Assembly (NCBI GenBank): GCA_946222725.1
Contig: CAMIHT010000112.1
Coordinates: forward strand, 1-5,663
Source: Actinotignum schaalii
GTDB taxonomy: Bacteria > Actinomycetota > Actinomycetes > Actinomycetales > Actinomycetaceae
Reading direction: 5' to 3'
DNA length: 5,663 nt
Shown: positions 5,641 through 5,663 of the stretch, in pieces
Position numbering within the stretch: the stretch's first letter is position 1
Layout of the letters: each line of letters begins with the position of its first letter
Program-made: the position numbers and the translations under genes
Notes under the pieces: model-generated
Told to the model about the DNA's origin: nothing
What the model saw: the letters and a program-made list of their open reading frames with translations, nothing else
Databases searched by the model: none

Positions 5641-5663
5641 CCGGGGTAGCCGGGGTAGCCGGG
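5632..5663 (+). repeat. 9-bp tandem repeat CCGGGGTAG (3 full copies plus 5 bp) at the lpqB stop
   Basis: Perfect units occupy 5632-5640, 5641-5649 and 5650-5658, with CCGGG continuing to the window edge. The first unit encodes Pro-Gly-stop at the end of lpqB. Because the unit is three codons long, every copy keeps TAG in the lpqB frame. The array may continue beyond the window. Its origin by replication slippage is inferred. Confidence 0.9.

Overview
The window is GC-rich chromosomal DNA from a high-GC Gram-positive bacterium. The mtrA-mtrB-lpqB operon, together with DUF3499, Rv3259-type and DUF5719-type genes, identifies an actinobacterium. The long low-complexity MtrB tail and the compact gene order suggest the Actinomycetaceae, but that family-level placement is inference from memory. 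All genes look like core chromosomal genes. I see no mobile element, CRISPR array, tRNA or rRNA.

Layout: (1) 1-388, plus strand, is the 3' end of a secreted or cell-envelope DUF5719-like protein. (2) 389-464 is a short convergent intergenic region with inverted repeats, flanked by two copies of AAAACTAAAA. (3) 465-902, minus strand, is an Rv3259-like member of the zincin-like metallopeptidase family that lacks an intact HExxH motif. (4) 903-938 is a divergent promoter region whose two facing -10 boxes each sit about 7 nt from a start codon that has no ribosome binding site. (5) 939-1328, plus strand, is a DUF3499 protein with a Cys/His pattern suggesting zinc binding. (6) 1329-1367 is a short leader with a probable mtrA promoter and a 9-bp tandem repeat. 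(7) 1368-5640 is mtrA, mtrB and lpqB, joined by 4-nt stop/start overlaps. (8) The window ends in a 9-bp tandem repeat carrying three in-frame TAG stops.

Functionally, MtrB is the membrane sensor kinase, MtrA its OmpR-type response regulator, and LpqB the surface lipoprotein reported in mycobacteria to interact with MtrB and modulate signalling. The system controls cell wall, division and osmotic-stress genes in actinobacteria. The other genes are conserved neighbours in this phylum without clear function. I found no convincing new system. The items most worth a second look are the paired leaderless promoters, the stop-codon repeat at the end of lpqB, the long MtrB tail and the degenerate metallopeptidase.
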